Part shown: positions 1-8,814 of the stretch, in pieces
Layout of the letters: every line of letters starts with the position of its first letter
Numbering within the stretch: the first letter of the stretch is position 1
Assembly (NCBI RefSeq): GCF_028548395.1
Contig: NZ_JAQQLA010000003.1
Location: forward strand, 434,001-498,000
Source of the DNA: Vogesella indigofera
GTDB lineage: Bacteria > Pseudomonadota > Gammaproteobacteria > Burkholderiales > Chromobacteriaceae
Direction of reading: 5' to 3'
Length of the DNA stretch: 64,000 nucleotides
Made by a program: the position numbers and the translations under genes
Notes under the pieces: generated by a model
Told to the model about the DNA's origin: nothing
What the model saw: the letters and a program-made list of their open reading frames with translations, nothing else
Databases searched by the model: none

Positions 1-135
1 GAATTTCTCCAGCATTGGGCGCATGGTTTGCAGCGACTGCGCCTGCGCCCACTGCAGCTGCAAAAACAGCGGTACCGTCTGCGGGTCGAAGCCGCTGTCC
101 CATTGGTGGCTGTCCATCCGGTTCTTGATGCGCAT
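1..135 (-). CDS. Partial hypothetical protein (N-terminus only)
   Basis: An open frame enters from the left edge and starts at an ATG whose complement is at 133-135; only the first 45 codons are present. The peptide begins MRIKNRMDSHQWDSGFDPQT and continues with a glutamine-rich stretch (LFLQLQWAQAQSLQ). A second in-frame ATG lies at 115-117 and could be the true start. I recognise no domain. It is divergent from the flavocytochrome gene at 265, with about 130 bp of shared promoter region. Coding status rests only on the open frame and its composition. Confidence 0.45.
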   Translation of the reverse strand, partial: MRIKNRMDSHQWDSGFDPQTVPLFLQLQWAQAQSLQTMRPMLEKF

Positions 136-264
136 GGTGGGCTTTCTGTCAGGCAATTGTTAACGGCTACGGCAAGATGTTAACGGATGTATAGTTATCT
201 TGCGAGAAAGATATGTGCCGTTTACGCTGGCCGTATCTGAATCCGAACTCGCAAGGTGACACCG

Positions 265-1602
265 ATGCGCAAGATTATGTGGTACTTCTGGGGTGGCCTC
301 GCGCTGCTGTCGCTGCTGTGGCTGGCCAGCAACCCGGCGGTGCTGGCCGGACAGCCCAATTTCATCGCCTGGCGCAATGTGCTGAACCAGTACAGCGGCG
401 TGCTGGGCATGGCGGTGATGAGCGTGGCCATGCTGCTGGCGATGCGGCCAACCCTGGCGGAACGCCCGCTGGGCGGGCTGGACAAGATGTACCGGCTGCA
501 CAAATGGCTGGGCATCGCCGCGCTGGTGCTGTCGCTCAGCCACTGGCTGCTGGCGCAGGCGCCGAAATGGCTGTCGGCGCTGGGCCTGCTCAGCGGCGGA
601 CGCCCGCGCCGCGCACCGTTGCAGCTGCCGGAGGGCAGTCTGCAGCAAACCTTCATGGGCTTGCGCCATACCGCGGAAGGCGTCGGCGAGTGGGCGTTCT
701 ACGCCGCCGCGGTGCTGATGGTGCTGGCGTTGCTGAAGCGGCTGCCGTACCGCCGCTTTGTCCAGCTGCATCGCCTGCTGCCGCTGGCCTATCTGGCGCT
801 GGTCTTCCACTCGGTGCTGCTGCTCAAGTTCGACAACTGGGCCACGCCCAGCGGCTGGTTGCTGGCGCTGCTGATGGCCGGTGGCAGCGTCGCCGCCATT
901 CTGTCGCTGTGCCTCCGGCATGGTGGCCAGCCACGCACCGATGGCCGCATCGTGGCGCTGGACTACCAGCCGGCGCTGAAGGTGCTGGCGGTGGACGTGC
1001 AGCTGGACCCGGCGTGGCCGGGGCACAAGGCCGGCCAGTTTGCCTTTGTCACCTTTCACCCCGGCGAGGGCGCGCACCCGTTCACGCTGGCCTCCGCGTG
1101 GCAGGGCGACGGCCGTGTGCGGCTGCTGATCAAGGCGCTGGGCGACTACACCGCCGCGCTGCCGGCACGGCTCAAGACGGGCGATCGCATCCAGCTGGAA
1201 GGCCCGTACGGCTGCTTTACCTTTGACGGCGCGCGTCCGCGCCAGATCTGGATCAGTGGCGGCATCGGCGTGACACCGTTCGTGGCGCGGATGCAGGCAC
1301 TGGCTGCCGCGCCGGCGGGGCAGAGCATCGACTTCTTTCACGCCACCAGCGACTACGACGCCGGTGTGATGCAGCGACTGAGTCAGGACGCCGCCGCCGC
1401 CGGGGTGGACCTGCACCTGCTGTGGCAGCCGCGCGACGGCCGGCTGGATGCCGAGCGGCTGACCCGCAGCGTGCCGGACTGGCGCGATGCCGACATCTGG
1501 TTCTGCGGCCCGGCCGCATTTGGCCGCCAGCTGCGCGAACGCCTGCTCGCCCTCGGCCTGCCGGCGGCGCGTTTCCACCAGGAGCTGTTCCAGATGCGCT
1601 AA
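265..1602 (+). CDS. Ferric-reductase-like transmembrane flavocytochrome oxidoreductase
   Basis: A membrane oxidoreductase predicted to pass electrons from NAD(P)H through FAD to a membrane domain. Residues about 1-220 contain roughly six hydrophobic helices with histidines in helix contexts (LHKWLGIAALVLSLSHW and QLHRLLPLAYLALVFHS), as in the ferric-reductase-like transmembrane domain. The C-terminal half is a ferredoxin-NADP-reductase-like module: HPFTLAS for flavin binding, GPYG, then the nucleotide-binding motif ISGGIGVTPF and a CGP motif (WFCGPAAFG) near the end. An in-frame GTG lies three codons upstream at 256; I chose the ATG at 265 because AAGG at 253-256 is well spaced from it. The substrate is unknown; ferric iron or another acceptor is possible. 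The gene ends directly at the inverted-repeat element 1605-1712. Confidence 0.8.
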   Translation: MRKIMWYFWGGLALLSLLWLASNPAVLAGQPNFIAWRNVLNQYSGVLGMAVMSVAMLLAMRPTLAERPLGGLDKMYRLHKWLGIAALVLSLSHWLLAQAPKWLSALGLLSGGRPRRAPLQLPEGSLQQTFMGLRHTAEGVGEWAFYAAAVLMVLALLKRLPYRRFVQLHRLLPLAYLALVFHSVLLLKFDNWATPSGWLLALLMAGGSVAAILSLCLRHGGQPRTDGRIVALDYQPALKVLAVDVQLDPAWPGHKAGQFAFVTFHPGEGAHPFTLASAWQGDGRVRLLIKALGDYTAALPARLKTGDRIQLEGPYGCFTFDGARPRQIWISGGIGVTPFVARMQALAAAPAGQSIDFFHATSDYDAGVMQRLSQDAAAAGVDLHLLWQPRDGRLDAERLTRSVPDWRDADIWFCGPAAFGRQLRERLLALGLPAARFHQELFQMR

Positions 1603-1604
1603 TA

Positions 1605-1712
1605 GCCGCTAACCAACCCCCTGATTCTGCGTGGCGCCTCCTTGCCGTACTGCTGGTACGGTCTGCGGCGGTGCGCCTTGGCTCAGGTGTGCTGCGAGGT
1701 TTGGTTAGCGGC
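1605..1712. repeat. 108-bp inverted-repeat element (MITE/REP-like)
   Basis: The 12-bp ends GCCGCTAACCAA (1605-1616) and TTGGTTAGCGGC (1701-1712) are exact inverted repeats. Near the centre is a hairpin CCGTAC-TGCTG-GTACGG. The element carries no ORF and begins three bases after the stop codon of the flavocytochrome gene. The architecture (short terminal inverted repeats, internal hairpin, gene-end location) is that of a small non-autonomous repeat. Copy number in the genome is not visible here. Confidence 0.5.
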
Positions 1713-1768
1713 GCCAAGCCGTGCCGCCAGCCGGCGGCCACGTTGTCCACTTTTACCGGACTACCCCC

Positions 1769-2068
1769 ATGAAACAACACCAGTACCGCATTACCGTCGA
1801 ACACCTGGCCCGCGCCGACGGCGGCCCATCCCCGTACGCCGCGCCGTTGCAGTTTGCGGTCGGCAATCACGACGATCTGCTGCTGATCGCGCAGCGCCTG
1901 CGCCAGCGCGACGATCTGGCCGACATCAACAGTGACGCCTTCGCCATCGGCCTGAAACTGTTCGGCGAAGTGCTGCTGGAGCACAAGCAGCACCCGCTGT
2001 TTGCCGAGTTGCGGCCGCACTTCGCGGCGTTCATGCAGCAGCTGAAAAAGGGTGCGGCGGCGCAATAG
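1769..2068 (+). CDS. DUF3861 domain-containing protein
   Basis: A 99-residue cytosolic protein starting MKQHQYRITVEHLA. It contains the pattern PLQFAVGNHDDLLLIAQRL followed by AIGLKLFGEVLLEHKQHPLF, which I recognise as the DUF3861 family; length and layout fit. No function is established for the family. The start at 1769 removes 16 upstream codons that do not resemble the family. It is followed by its own hairpin terminator at 2129 and faces the diguanylate cyclase gene convergently. Confidence 0.75.
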   Translation: MKQHQYRITVEHLARADGGPSPYAAPLQFAVGNHDDLLLIAQRLRQRDDLADINSDAFAIGLKLFGEVLLEHKQHPLFAELRPHFAAFMQQLKKGAAAQ

Positions 2069-2128
2069 CACCGCGCTGCCTACGGATGCGCGATGTCCAC
2101 CAGCCGGCGCCTGACCGGCAACAACAAT

Positions 2129-2154
2129 AAGGCCCTGCATGCAGGGCCTTGTTT
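2129..2154 (+). terminator. Intrinsic terminator of the DUF3861 gene
   Basis: A perfect stem AAGGCCCTGC/GCAGGGCCTT meets at a central AT and is followed by GTTTG, sixty bases after the DUF3861 stop codon. The T-tract is short, so termination may be modest. Confidence 0.65.
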
Positions 2155-2168
2155 GATTGTGGGGGCGG

Positions 2169-2194
2169 GCTTGCGGCCAACGTTGGCCGCAAGC
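2169..2194. repeat. Perfect 26-bp palindrome of the GCGGCCAAC repeat family
   Basis: GCTTGCGGCCAAC is followed immediately by its exact reverse complement. It lies between the convergent DUF3861 and diguanylate cyclase genes, after a separate terminator. This is the cleanest head-to-head copy of the window-wide repeat described in the findings. Confidence 0.85.
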
Positions 2195-2203
2195 GGCAAC
2201 AGC

Positions 2204-3397
2204 TCACGGCAGTGCCGGTGCCGTTGTGCTGTCGGTGGATGGCGGAGTGCTTGCCGCCAGTTCGATGCGGTTGCGGCCCTTGTGCTTGGCCAGATACATC
2301 GCCTCGTCCGCGCGATGCAGCAGCGCGTGCGGCGCTTCCTGCGGCTGGCGTTGCGCCACACCGATGCTGGCGGTCAGCGCGATGGCGGCCTCGCCGTGGC
2401 GCAGCGGCTGCATTTCCAGCGCGCCGCGCAGGCGGCTGGCGATGGCTTCGGCCTGTGTCAGCCGGGCGTTGGGCAGGAAGATCGCAAACTCTTCGCCGCC
2501 GAGACGACCGATCACGTCGCCGTCGCGCAGGCAGGCTTGCGCCACCGTCACGAAATGGCGCAGCGCGCGGTCGCCGAACTGGTGGCCCCAGCTGTCGTTG
2601 ACCTTCTTGAAGTGGTCCAGGTCGATCAGCAGCACCGACAGCGGAAACGTCATGCGCTCGGCGTAGTGGCTGCCCTTGTCCAGTAGGGCCAGGAAGGCGC
2701 GGCGGTTGAACACGCCGGTCAGCGGGTCGCGGTCGGCGATGCGGCGCAACTCCAGCGTCACCTGTTCGTTGGCCAGCATCACGATGCCGAACGCCATCAG
2801 CACGATGGCGACGATGGATTCCACCACCACCAGGTGGGATACCGCGATGGCTTGCTGCGCGTCGAACAGGCCGTGGTTGTCAACGCGGAACAGCCACGGG
2901 CGCAGCAGCAGGAACAGCCCGTGCCCGCCGCTGGCCAGCGCATACAGGTAGCGGGCCGGGTGATCCTGCAGCCGGCCTTGGGCGATGGTGCGCGCGCACA
3001 GCAGGAACAGCACACCCACCGCCAGGCTCATCAGCGTGAAGCGTGTCGCCTGCTCGGGCTGCACCACGGTAAACCAGGCCGCGGCCGCCAGCAGCAGGGC
3101 GGCGCCCAGCACGCCGTAGCGCCGTGGCACCGGTGCGGCGCCGACATAGGCACGGGTGCCCACCCAGTTCAGCCACGCCATCAGGTAGGCCGACAGCTGC
3201 GCCAGCAGCACCAGCAGCAGCTCCGGCGCCACCGCGCGCAACAACAGGTTGACGCAGACCAGCAGCCCGAAGAAATAGGATAGAGTCCAGGCACCCAGCC
3301 CGGCGATGCGCGGATTGAAACGCCAGGCAGCGGTCAGCATCAGGGTCATCACGACCATGAGGATTGCGGCAATGGCGACAAGCGTGGGACTGTGCAC
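2204..3397 (-). CDS. Membrane-anchored diguanylate cyclase (GGDEF)
   Basis: Synthesises the second messenger c-di-GMP from two GTP. About the first 210 residues hold six or seven hydrophobic helices, a membrane sensor region I cannot assign to a named MASE family. They are followed by DPLTGVFNRRAF, DLDHFKKVNDSWGHQFGD and the active-site motif GRLGGEEFAIFLP (GGEEF variant, catalytically competent). No EAL domain follows. The start is most likely the GTG at 3397: AGGA lies nine bases upstream and the hydrophobic region begins at once. An ATG 23 codons further upstream is possible but would add a non-membrane leader. It stands alone, with its promoter in the 3398-3811 interval. Confidence 0.88.
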   Translation of the reverse strand: MHSPTLVAIAAILMVVMTLMLTAAWRFNPRIAGLGAWTLSYFFGLLVCVNLLLRAVAPELLLVLLAQLSAYLMAWLNWVGTRAYVGAAPVPRRYGVLGAALLLAAAAWFTVVQPEQATRFTLMSLAVGVLFLLCARTIAQGRLQDHPARYLYALASGGHGLFLLLRPWLFRVDNHGLFDAQQAIAVSHLVVVESIVAIVLMAFGIVMLANEQVTLELRRIADRDPLTGVFNRRAFLALLDKGSHYAERMTFPLSVLLIDLDHFKKVNDSWGHQFGDRALRHFVTVAQACLRDGDVIGRLGGEEFAIFLPNARLTQAEAIASRLRGALEMQPLRHGEAAIALTASIGVAQRQPQEAPHALLHRADEAMYLAKHKGRNRIELAASTPPSTDSTTAPALP

Positions 3398-3811
3398 GTG
3401 CGGGGGTTCCTGACAAAGCGGTAGGGCAAGCGGACAGTCACCCAGCATAGCATCGCAATGGTGCACGCATGGCCTTAATCAACGTCATTTTGCCCGGTGT
3501 CAAACAATACTATTTGCATATGTGGTACCGGCTGCGCGCCGTGCTGCGGTGCACCCGCCGTGCCAGCGCCACGGGTGCTTGCGGCCAAGCCTGGCGGGTG
3601 GCGTGTCCGGCACCGCTGGCCGGTTGCGGTTGCCGGGCCGTCTCCTACACTTAGGGCACACTGGCTGTGCTGCCCGCCTTGTGTTTGCCCGCTCCCGGCT
3701 GTCAGCGGGCGACAGTGACAGCTTGCCCCCGTTGTTCCCACCCGCCAGGTGTCATCCGCAGCGCTTGCGGCAGCCGGGTAGACACCCGTTGCATTGCAAG
3801 AAGGAGTGATC
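3398..3811. other. Intergenic region between divergent genes
   Basis: 414 bp between the diguanylate cyclase (leftward) and the secreted protein gene (rightward). An AT-rich patch near 3480-3530 is the likely location of promoters. A degenerate copy of the repeat (CTTGCGGCCAAGCCTGG) lies near 3580, and a CCCGCT/AGCGGG inverted repeat near 3690-3707. I see no RNA gene or convincing small ORF. Confidence 0.5.
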
Positions 3812-4372
3812 ATGTCGACATCGACCTTGACACACCGTTGTCTGACCATCGCCATGGCGCTTGCCGTCATCGGCCAGGTGCCGGCGGTTGTCGCCGCCAG
3901 TGATACACAAATGATCAAGAGCGCGATGAGCGCCGCCCCGAAAAAGGTCAGCGCCGGGGCGACCGTCGTCGCCATGGAGGCCGACGGCAAGATGCGCACC
4001 CTGCGCCAGGGCAGTAACGGCTTCACCTGTATGCCGGACAACCCGGCCACCCCCGGCCCGGACCCGATGTGCATGGACAAGGCGGCGATGGCGTGGGCGA
4101 TGGCCTGGATTGGCCACACCACACCGGTCGTCGGCCAGATCGGTTTCATGTACATGCTGTCGGGGGGCACCGACGCCAGCAATACCGACCCGTACGCGGC
4201 GAAGCCGGATGCCGGCAACCACTGGGTGAAGACCGGGCCGCACGTGATGATCGTCGGCGCGGAGCCGGGGTTCTATGACATGTATCCCAAGGATGCCACG
4301 CCGGATACCAGCGTTCCGTACGTGATGTGGCCGGGCACGCCTTACCAGCACCTGATGATTCCGGTGGATTAG
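3812..4372 (+). CDS. Secreted protein of unknown function
   Basis: A 186-residue protein with an N-terminal signal peptide (MSTSTLTHRCLTIAMALAV, cleavage probably after VVAA). The mature part has TLRQGSNGFTCMPD, a paired CMPD/MCMDKAAMAWAMAW segment with two cysteines, and GPHVMIVGAEPGFYDMYP. AAGGAG at 3800-3805 fixes the start. I have seen this general layout in proteobacterial periplasmic proteins annotated only as hypothetical. It stands alone between the diguanylate cyclase and Nudix genes. The two conserved cysteines could form a disulfide. Confidence 0.75.
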   Translation: MSTSTLTHRCLTIAMALAVIGQVPAVVAASDTQMIKSAMSAAPKKVSAGATVVAMEADGKMRTLRQGSNGFTCMPDNPATPGPDPMCMDKAAMAWAMAWIGHTTPVVGQIGFMYMLSGGTDASNTDPYAAKPDAGNHWVKTGPHVMIVGAEPGFYDMYPKDATPDTSVPYVMWPGTPYQHLMIPVD

Positions 4373-4533
4373 GCGCCGCGCTGTGTAGTGAGTGATGGCA
4401 GGCGGGCAGGCAGTGGCCGCGCTGGCGTGTTGCTGCGTGCCCGCCTTGTCGTCGGCGCTTCAATCCGGCAACTCAACCCGGCAACGGTGGCTCGCCCCGG
4501 TGCGGGGCGGGCTGGCGCGGCCGTGCCGTGCGC

Positions 4534-5058
4534 TTACAGCTCGCCGGCGTCCAGCGCCTGCGCGATGCGCCGCAATAGCGCCGTCTCGCGCACAATCGAC
4601 AAGCCCATGCCGGCCGCGCCGCGCGCCAGCACCGCCTCGTTGTGGGCAATGGCGGCGTCCACGCCCAGCCAGCGTGGCTGCATGCGGTTGTTGATCTCGT
4701 AGGCTTCCATCTGCGGTGCGGCCAACGTTGCCGCGATACGGCACACATAGCAGTAGGACAGCATGTGCAGCACGTCGTAATCGCCGCGCGGCGGACGGAA
4801 CTCGTCGATCAGACCGAACGGCCGCAGGATGCGGACATCGCGGGCGCCGGTTTCCTCCGCCAGCTCGCGCGCCAGCGCCAGCGCGTGGTCCTCGTTTGCC
4901 TCCACCCCGCCGCCCGGCAGGCTGTAGTCGTCGTAGCGGCCGGTATACAGCAGCAACAGCTCGCGTCCGCGTGCCACGATGCCGCGCACCGCCAGTCGTT
5001 GCTGCACCCGCGCCGCCGGCGTCGGCTGCAGGTGGTAAATGGTTTGCAGATGGTTCAT
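4534..5058 (-). CDS. Nudix hydrolase
   Basis: Hydrolyses a nucleoside diphosphate linked to another moiety. The Nudix box is complete and matches GX5EX7REUXEEXGU exactly: GGVEANEDHALALARELAEE followed by TGA (about residues 69-91). The 174-residue length is typical of a single-domain member. The substrate cannot be inferred. The ATG at 5058 has GAGAGGCGAC upstream and is preferred over one six codons earlier. A near-palindromic copy of the repeat (GCGGCCAACGTTGCCGC, 4718-4734) lies inside the coding sequence. Confidence 0.85.
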   Translation of the reverse strand: MNHLQTIYHLQPTPAARVQQRLAVRGIVARGRELLLLYTGRYDDYSLPGGGVEANEDHALALARELAEETGARDVRILRPFGLIDEFRPPRGDYDVLHMLSYCYVCRIAATLAAPQMEAYEINNRMQPRWLGVDAAIAHNEAVLARGAAGMGLSIVRETALLRRIAQALDAGEL

Positions 5059-5121
5059 CTGTCGCCTCTCAAGCAAGGCGCTGTTTGTGCCGCAGCAAGC
5101 AGGGCGGCGTCAAGTGGCGGA

Positions 5122-5149
5122 CAAAAGAAAAGCGGCCAGGGTTGGCCGC
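5122..5149 (-). terminator. Terminator built from the GCGGCCAAC repeat
   Basis: On the minus strand the stem GCGGCCA-ACCC-TGGCCGC is followed by TTTTCTTTT, forming an intrinsic terminator about 35 bases after the 5184-5960 gene. One arm and the loop are a repeat half-site (GCGGCCAACC). It also sits upstream of the Nudix gene start. Confidence 0.65.
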
Positions 5150-5183
5150 GTCAGGTATCGTCCGCCGCCCGCCAGGGGCGTCG

Positions 5184-5960
5184 TCATTGAAATTCGGTCA
5201 GTGTCACCTCGTACGATTGGCTGTCGGGGTGGTAGCTCACGCGATAGCTGCCCGGATAGCTGCCCGCCTTGCTGTAGCGGGCCGGGCGCGCCAGCGGTGC
5301 GGAGAACACCGGTTTCGACTGCAGGAAAGACAGTGCCACCATCGGCTCGATGAAGGTCTGCTTTTGGTTGTGGTAGCCGTAGATCAGCGTCGCGGTGAAT
5401 GGCTGTTGCTGGAATTCCGCCGACTGGGTGTTGATGGCGTGCACACCCATCTTCGGGACGGCCGTGCCCGGCGGCAGGATGTAGCCGGCGGGTAGCAGCT
5501 CGGCCGGTGGCTGCTGGCTCGGATCGGCCGATTCGTTTTCGTTCTTGAAGTTGATCTTCAGTGTTTCAGCGCGCTTCGCCAGATAGAAGTGAAAGTCGAA
5601 GTGCGGCACGTCATAGACCTTGGGCGGCGGGTGGCCGGCGGCCTCCCAGTTGATGACCACGTGGTCGACCACCGTGCGCGGCCCCCTGGCCGGCATGCGC
5701 AGCACATAGGCCGGCGCCATGGCGGCGCCCGGCAGCCCGGCGAGCGCCTGTTCACTGAACACGATACTGACGGCGACCGCCTTGCCGGCGGTGTCGGTGC
5801 GGACTTCGGTGTGCGCCCGGCCCTGGCCGAAGGGCACCGGCTTGCCGCGGTAAGTGGCGGACAGATCACCGGCGCTGGCCAGCAGCGGGCTGGCGGCCAT
5901 CACCACGACGGCCAGCCAGGCCCATGGCACCGGCCTGGCGGATGCTTGCAGTGTCTTCAT
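5184..5960 (-). CDS. Exported DUF5602-like protein
   Basis: A 258-residue exported protein with a signal peptide (about residues 1-30, WLAVVVMAASPLLASAG). The middle carries VPHFDFHFYL, which I associate with the DUF5602 / TTHB210-like family. Other conserved-looking stretches are LPAGYILPPGTAVPKMGVH and FIEPMVALSFLQSK. No catalytic function is known for the family. The histidine-rich HFDFHFY could bind metal, but that is inference. It ends at a repeat-derived terminator and is probably monocistronic. Confidence 0.65.
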   Translation of the reverse strand: MKTLQASARPVPWAWLAVVVMAASPLLASAGDLSATYRGKPVPFGQGRAHTEVRTDTAGKAVAVSIVFSEQALAGLPGAAMAPAYVLRMPARGPRTVVDHVVINWEAAGHPPPKVYDVPHFDFHFYLAKRAETLKINFKNENESADPSQQPPAELLPAGYILPPGTAVPKMGVHAINTQSAEFQQQPFTATLIYGYHNQKQTFIEPMVALSFLQSKPVFSAPLARPARYSKAGSYPGSYRVSYHPDSQSYEVTLTEFQ

Positions 5961-6228
5961 ATTGCGTGCCTCTTGCGGGTGAGAGAGAGGAATGCGGAGC
6001 GTGGCACCAGCAGCTGGTGTGTTTGCATCTTAGTGAATGGGCCTGCTTTTGCCAGTGCCGGGTGGGCGTAGCGTGACGGTGGCGGCCGGCGGGTGTGCAT
6101 TGCGGCAAACCTTTGGGTTTGCCAAGGGGCCGGCCTTGGCCTGCTGGTGCGTATCAGCAGGTGCACGGAGGGATGCCGGCCGGCGCACAGTCGGCCCCGG
6201 CCGTGCCGGCGCACCCGGTTCAGCCGGT

Positions 6229-7344
6229 TCAGCCGGCCAGGCTGGGCAGCAGGCTGAAGCCGTTGCGGCTGCCGGTGGTGACGTAGCCGACCAGCTTGCT
6301 GTCGCGATGGGCGAGCGCGGTGAGACCGTCGTCGCCCTCGCTGATCTGCCAGTCCAGCGCCTGCCCGTGGGTGACGCCCGCCAGCTGGATCGGATAGTGC
6401 GGCGTTTTCACCGCCACCGGCAGCGGGCCGAAGCGCACCGGCTGCGGCGCACCGGCCAGGGTGCTGGCCAGCGCCCGCGCCGACAGCGTGATCGGTTGCA
6501 GGAAGGGCAGGATCTGGCCCTCGATCTCTGCACAGTCGCCCAGCGCATAGACATTGGCTTGCGAGGTGCGCAGGTAGCGGTCGACGGTGATGCCGCGTGC
6601 GGTGGCCAGCCCGCCGGCCAGCTCCAGCCGCGGTTTCAGCCCCGCCGCGCAGATCACCGCATCCACGTTAAGGGTTTCGCCATTGCTGAGCTTCACGTGG
6701 TAGCCCGTCGCCGCGCGGTCGACGCGGTCCACCGCGGTGCCGAAACGCAGCGTTACCTGTTCCATGGCACGGTGCAGGCGCTGGCTGACCACCTCCGGCA
6801 CCAGTCGCTCCAGCAGCCGGCTGCCGATGTCCACCAGCGTCACCTGCTTGTGGCGCGCGATGTCGTGGGCGATCTCGGTGCCGATCAGGCCGCCGCCGAT
6901 GACCAGCACGCGCTCGCTGCGCCCAAGCTGCGCGAAATAGCGGCGGTACTGCTCCAGGTTGTTCAGGGTCAGGATGTCCTGTGTCGCGTCGCCGCGTATG
7001 GCCGGCACGAATGGCGCGGCACCCACCGCCAGCACCAGGTCGCTGTAGGGGATCTGCGCCGCGCCGGCATGGACGAGTTTGGCGTCGAAGTCGATCGCGG
7101 TGACGAGGGTGTTGGGCCGCACCATGATTTTCAGCTCGGCGGCGATGGCGGTGGCGTGCTGCTGCACCAGCTGCTCGGCCGCCATTTGCTGGCCGAAGCC
7201 ATGGCTCAGCTGCGGCTTGGGATACTGCTCGCCGCCGTCCTGGGTCAGGATGATGACGGGAGTGCTGGTATCAAGCTGGCGGAATGCCCGGGCCAGCGTG
7301 TAGCCGGCGTGGCCGCTACCGATGATGACGAGGGGTTTTTTCAT
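6229..7344 (-). CDS. norW: NADH:flavorubredoxin reductase (NorW-type)
   Basis: A FAD-dependent pyridine-nucleotide-disulfide-family reductase that passes electrons from NADH to the rubredoxin domain of NorV during NO reduction. The N-terminal dinucleotide fold is LVIIGSGHAGYTLARAFR; the second nucleotide fold is VLVIGGGLIGTEIAHDI; the FAD-binding C-terminal motif is VYALGDCAEI. About 371 residues, the normal size for NorW/rubredoxin reductase. The start MKKPLVIIGSG at 7344 lies 23 bases after the norV stop with CGGAGATT as ribosome site, so both genes share one transcript. The role is inferred from family plus the neighbouring norV. Confidence 0.88.
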   Translation of the reverse strand: MKKPLVIIGSGHAGYTLARAFRQLDTSTPVIILTQDGGEQYPKPQLSHGFGQQMAAEQLVQQHATAIAAELKIMVRPNTLVTAIDFDAKLVHAGAAQIPYSDLVLAVGAAPFVPAIRGDATQDILTLNNLEQYRRYFAQLGRSERVLVIGGGLIGTEIAHDIARHKQVTLVDIGSRLLERLVPEVVSQRLHRAMEQVTLRFGTAVDRVDRAATGYHVKLSNGETLNVDAVICAAGLKPRLELAGGLATARGITVDRYLRTSQANVYALGDCAEIEGQILPFLQPITLSARALASTLAGAPQPVRFGPLPVAVKTPHYPIQLAGVTHGQALDWQISEGDDGLTALAHRDSKLVGYVTTGSRNGFSLLPSLAG

Positions 7345-7367
7345 CAGGAATCTCCGGGAATGCCCGC

Positions 7368-8759
7368 TTAGGCGGGAACAAAGTCGCTTTTGCCCATGAA
7401 GCACACCGGGCACAGGAAGCTTTCCGCGACATCCGGCCAGGCGGTGCCGGCGGCCACGCCTTGCGAGGCTTCTCCCTGCTCCGGGTCGTAGGCCCACGAG
7501 CAGGTCTTGCAGCGCATCTTGCCGCTGCCACAGCTGCCGCTGTCACTCGCCGCGAGTGGTTCGCGCCGGCCCAGTTGCTCGATGATGGCCTCGCCAAAGC
7601 GCACCGCCTGGGAAAGCGCGTCGTCGGTCGGCCGCCATTCCGCGGCGATGCCCTGGTTGAGTACACGGAAGCCGGCATCGTCCAGGCGCTTGGCGATGCG
7701 TTCCACCGCGCCGCCGCTCCAGCCGTGGGTGCCGAAGGCCGCCGCCGCCTTGTTCTTGAAGCGCAGGCCGGTCATTTCCTCCAGCAGGGCGGCGACGTGC
7801 GGCAGCATTACGTTGTTGACGGTCGGGCTGCCGACCAGGATGGCCTTGGACTTGAACACGTGGGTGAGGACGTCGTTCTTGTCGCTGTTGGACAGGTTGA
7901 ACAGCTTGATCACCACATCCCGGTCGGCATTGCGGATGCCCTCGGCAATCGCCTCCGCCATCATGCGGGTGCCGTTCCACATGGTGTCGTAGACCAGGGT
8001 GATCTGGTTTTCCTGGTAGTCGTCGGCCCATTTCAGGTATTGCTCGACGATCTGGGTCGGCTTGTCGCGCCAGATGATGCCGTGGCTGGTGGCGATCATG
8101 TCGATCGGCAGGTTCAAGGCCAGCACTTCATGGATTTTCTGGGTCACCAGCGCGCTGAACGGGGTCAGGATGTTGGCGTAGTACTTGATGCACTCTTCCT
8201 GCAATTCGACCGGGTCGCACTGGTCGTTGAACATCTGCGCGCTGGCGTAGTGCTGGCCAAAGGCGTCGTTGCTGAACAGTACGGCGTCGTCGGTCATATA
8301 GGTGGCCATGCTGTCCGGCCAGTGCAGCATCGGCATTTCGACAAATACCAGCTGCTTGCCATTGCCGAGATCAAGGCTGTCGCCGGTCTTGACGATCTTG
8401 AAGTTCCAGTCCTGGTGGTAGTGGCCACGCAGCGACTTGGCGCCGTTGGCTGTGCAGTAGATCGGGGTGTCCGGGATGCGCGCCATCAGCGCCGGCAAGG
8501 CTCCGCTGTGGTCGATCTCGCCGTGGTTGGCGATGATGTAGTCGATGGCACCGAGGTCGACTTCTTTGGCCAGGTTGGCGACGAACTCTTCGGCGTACGG
8601 CGCCCAGACGGTGTCGATCAGCGCGATCTTTTCTTCCTTGATCAGGTAGCTGTTGTAGCTGGAGCCGCGGTGGGTGCTGTATTCGCTGCCGTGAAATTCG
8701 CGCAGCTCCCAGTCCTGTTTGCCGACCCAACGGATATTGTTTTTGACGGTGAAAGCCAT
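7368..8759 (-). CDS. norV: Anaerobic nitric oxide reductase flavorubredoxin
   Basis: Reduces NO to N2O at a non-haem diiron site under low oxygen. Domains in order: metallo-beta-lactamase-like diiron domain (about 1-250, with [11 protein letters not shown] and the later ligand-bearing HWPDSMATY region), flavodoxin domain (about 255-400, starting [18 protein letters not shown]), and a C-terminal rubredoxin with [10 protein letters not shown] and [11 protein letters not shown]. At 463 residues it is a little shorter than E. coli NorV but complete. AAGGAG precedes the ATG. Two NsrR-type operators lie 24-78 bases upstream, so NO-responsive repression is likely; no sigma-54 promoter or norR gene is seen. 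Confidence 0.95.
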   Translation of the reverse strand: MAFTVKNNIRWVGKQDWELREFHGSEYSTHRGSSYNSYLIKEEKIALIDTVWAPYAEEFVANLAKEVDLGAIDYIIANHGEIDHSGALPALMARIPDTPIYCTANGAKSLRGHYHQDWNFKIVKTGDSLDLGNGKQLVFVEMPMLHWPDSMATYMTDDAVLFSNDAFGQHYASAQMFNDQCDPVELQEECIKYYANILTPFSALVTQKIHEVLALNLPIDMIATSHGIIWRDKPTQIVEQYLKWADDYQENQITLVYDTMWNGTRMMAEAIAEGIRNADRDVVIKLFNLSNSDKNDVLTHVFKSKAILVGSPTVNNVMLPHVAALLEEMTGLRFKNKAAAAFGTHGWSGGAVERIAKRLDDAGFRVLNQGIAAEWRPTDDALSQAVRFGEAIIEQLGRREPLAASDSGSCGSGKMRCKTCSWAYDPEQGEASQGVAAGTAWPDVAESFLCPVCFMGKSDFVPA

Positions 8760-8782
8760 GGTGGTGCTCCTTGAGGGGGTAT

Positions 8783-8805
8783 AAGATTCGTCTGAGATGA
8801 ATCTT
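8783..8805. promoter_or_regulatory. NsrR-type operator 1 (norV-proximal)
   Basis: A 23-bp inverted repeat with arms AAGATTCGT and ATGAATCTT around a 5-bp centre; one arm position deviates. It matches the length and AAG...CTT ends of NsrR sites. It overlaps TATAAGAT on the minus strand, a plausible -10 box for norV. Confidence 0.7.
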
Positions 8806-8814
8806 ATACCCTAT

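Noticed and set aside
160..1578. Open frame of 472 codons opposite the flavocytochrome gene
   Set aside because: Gln/Arg/His-rich low-complexity translation, while the plus strand encodes a coherent membrane flavoprotein.
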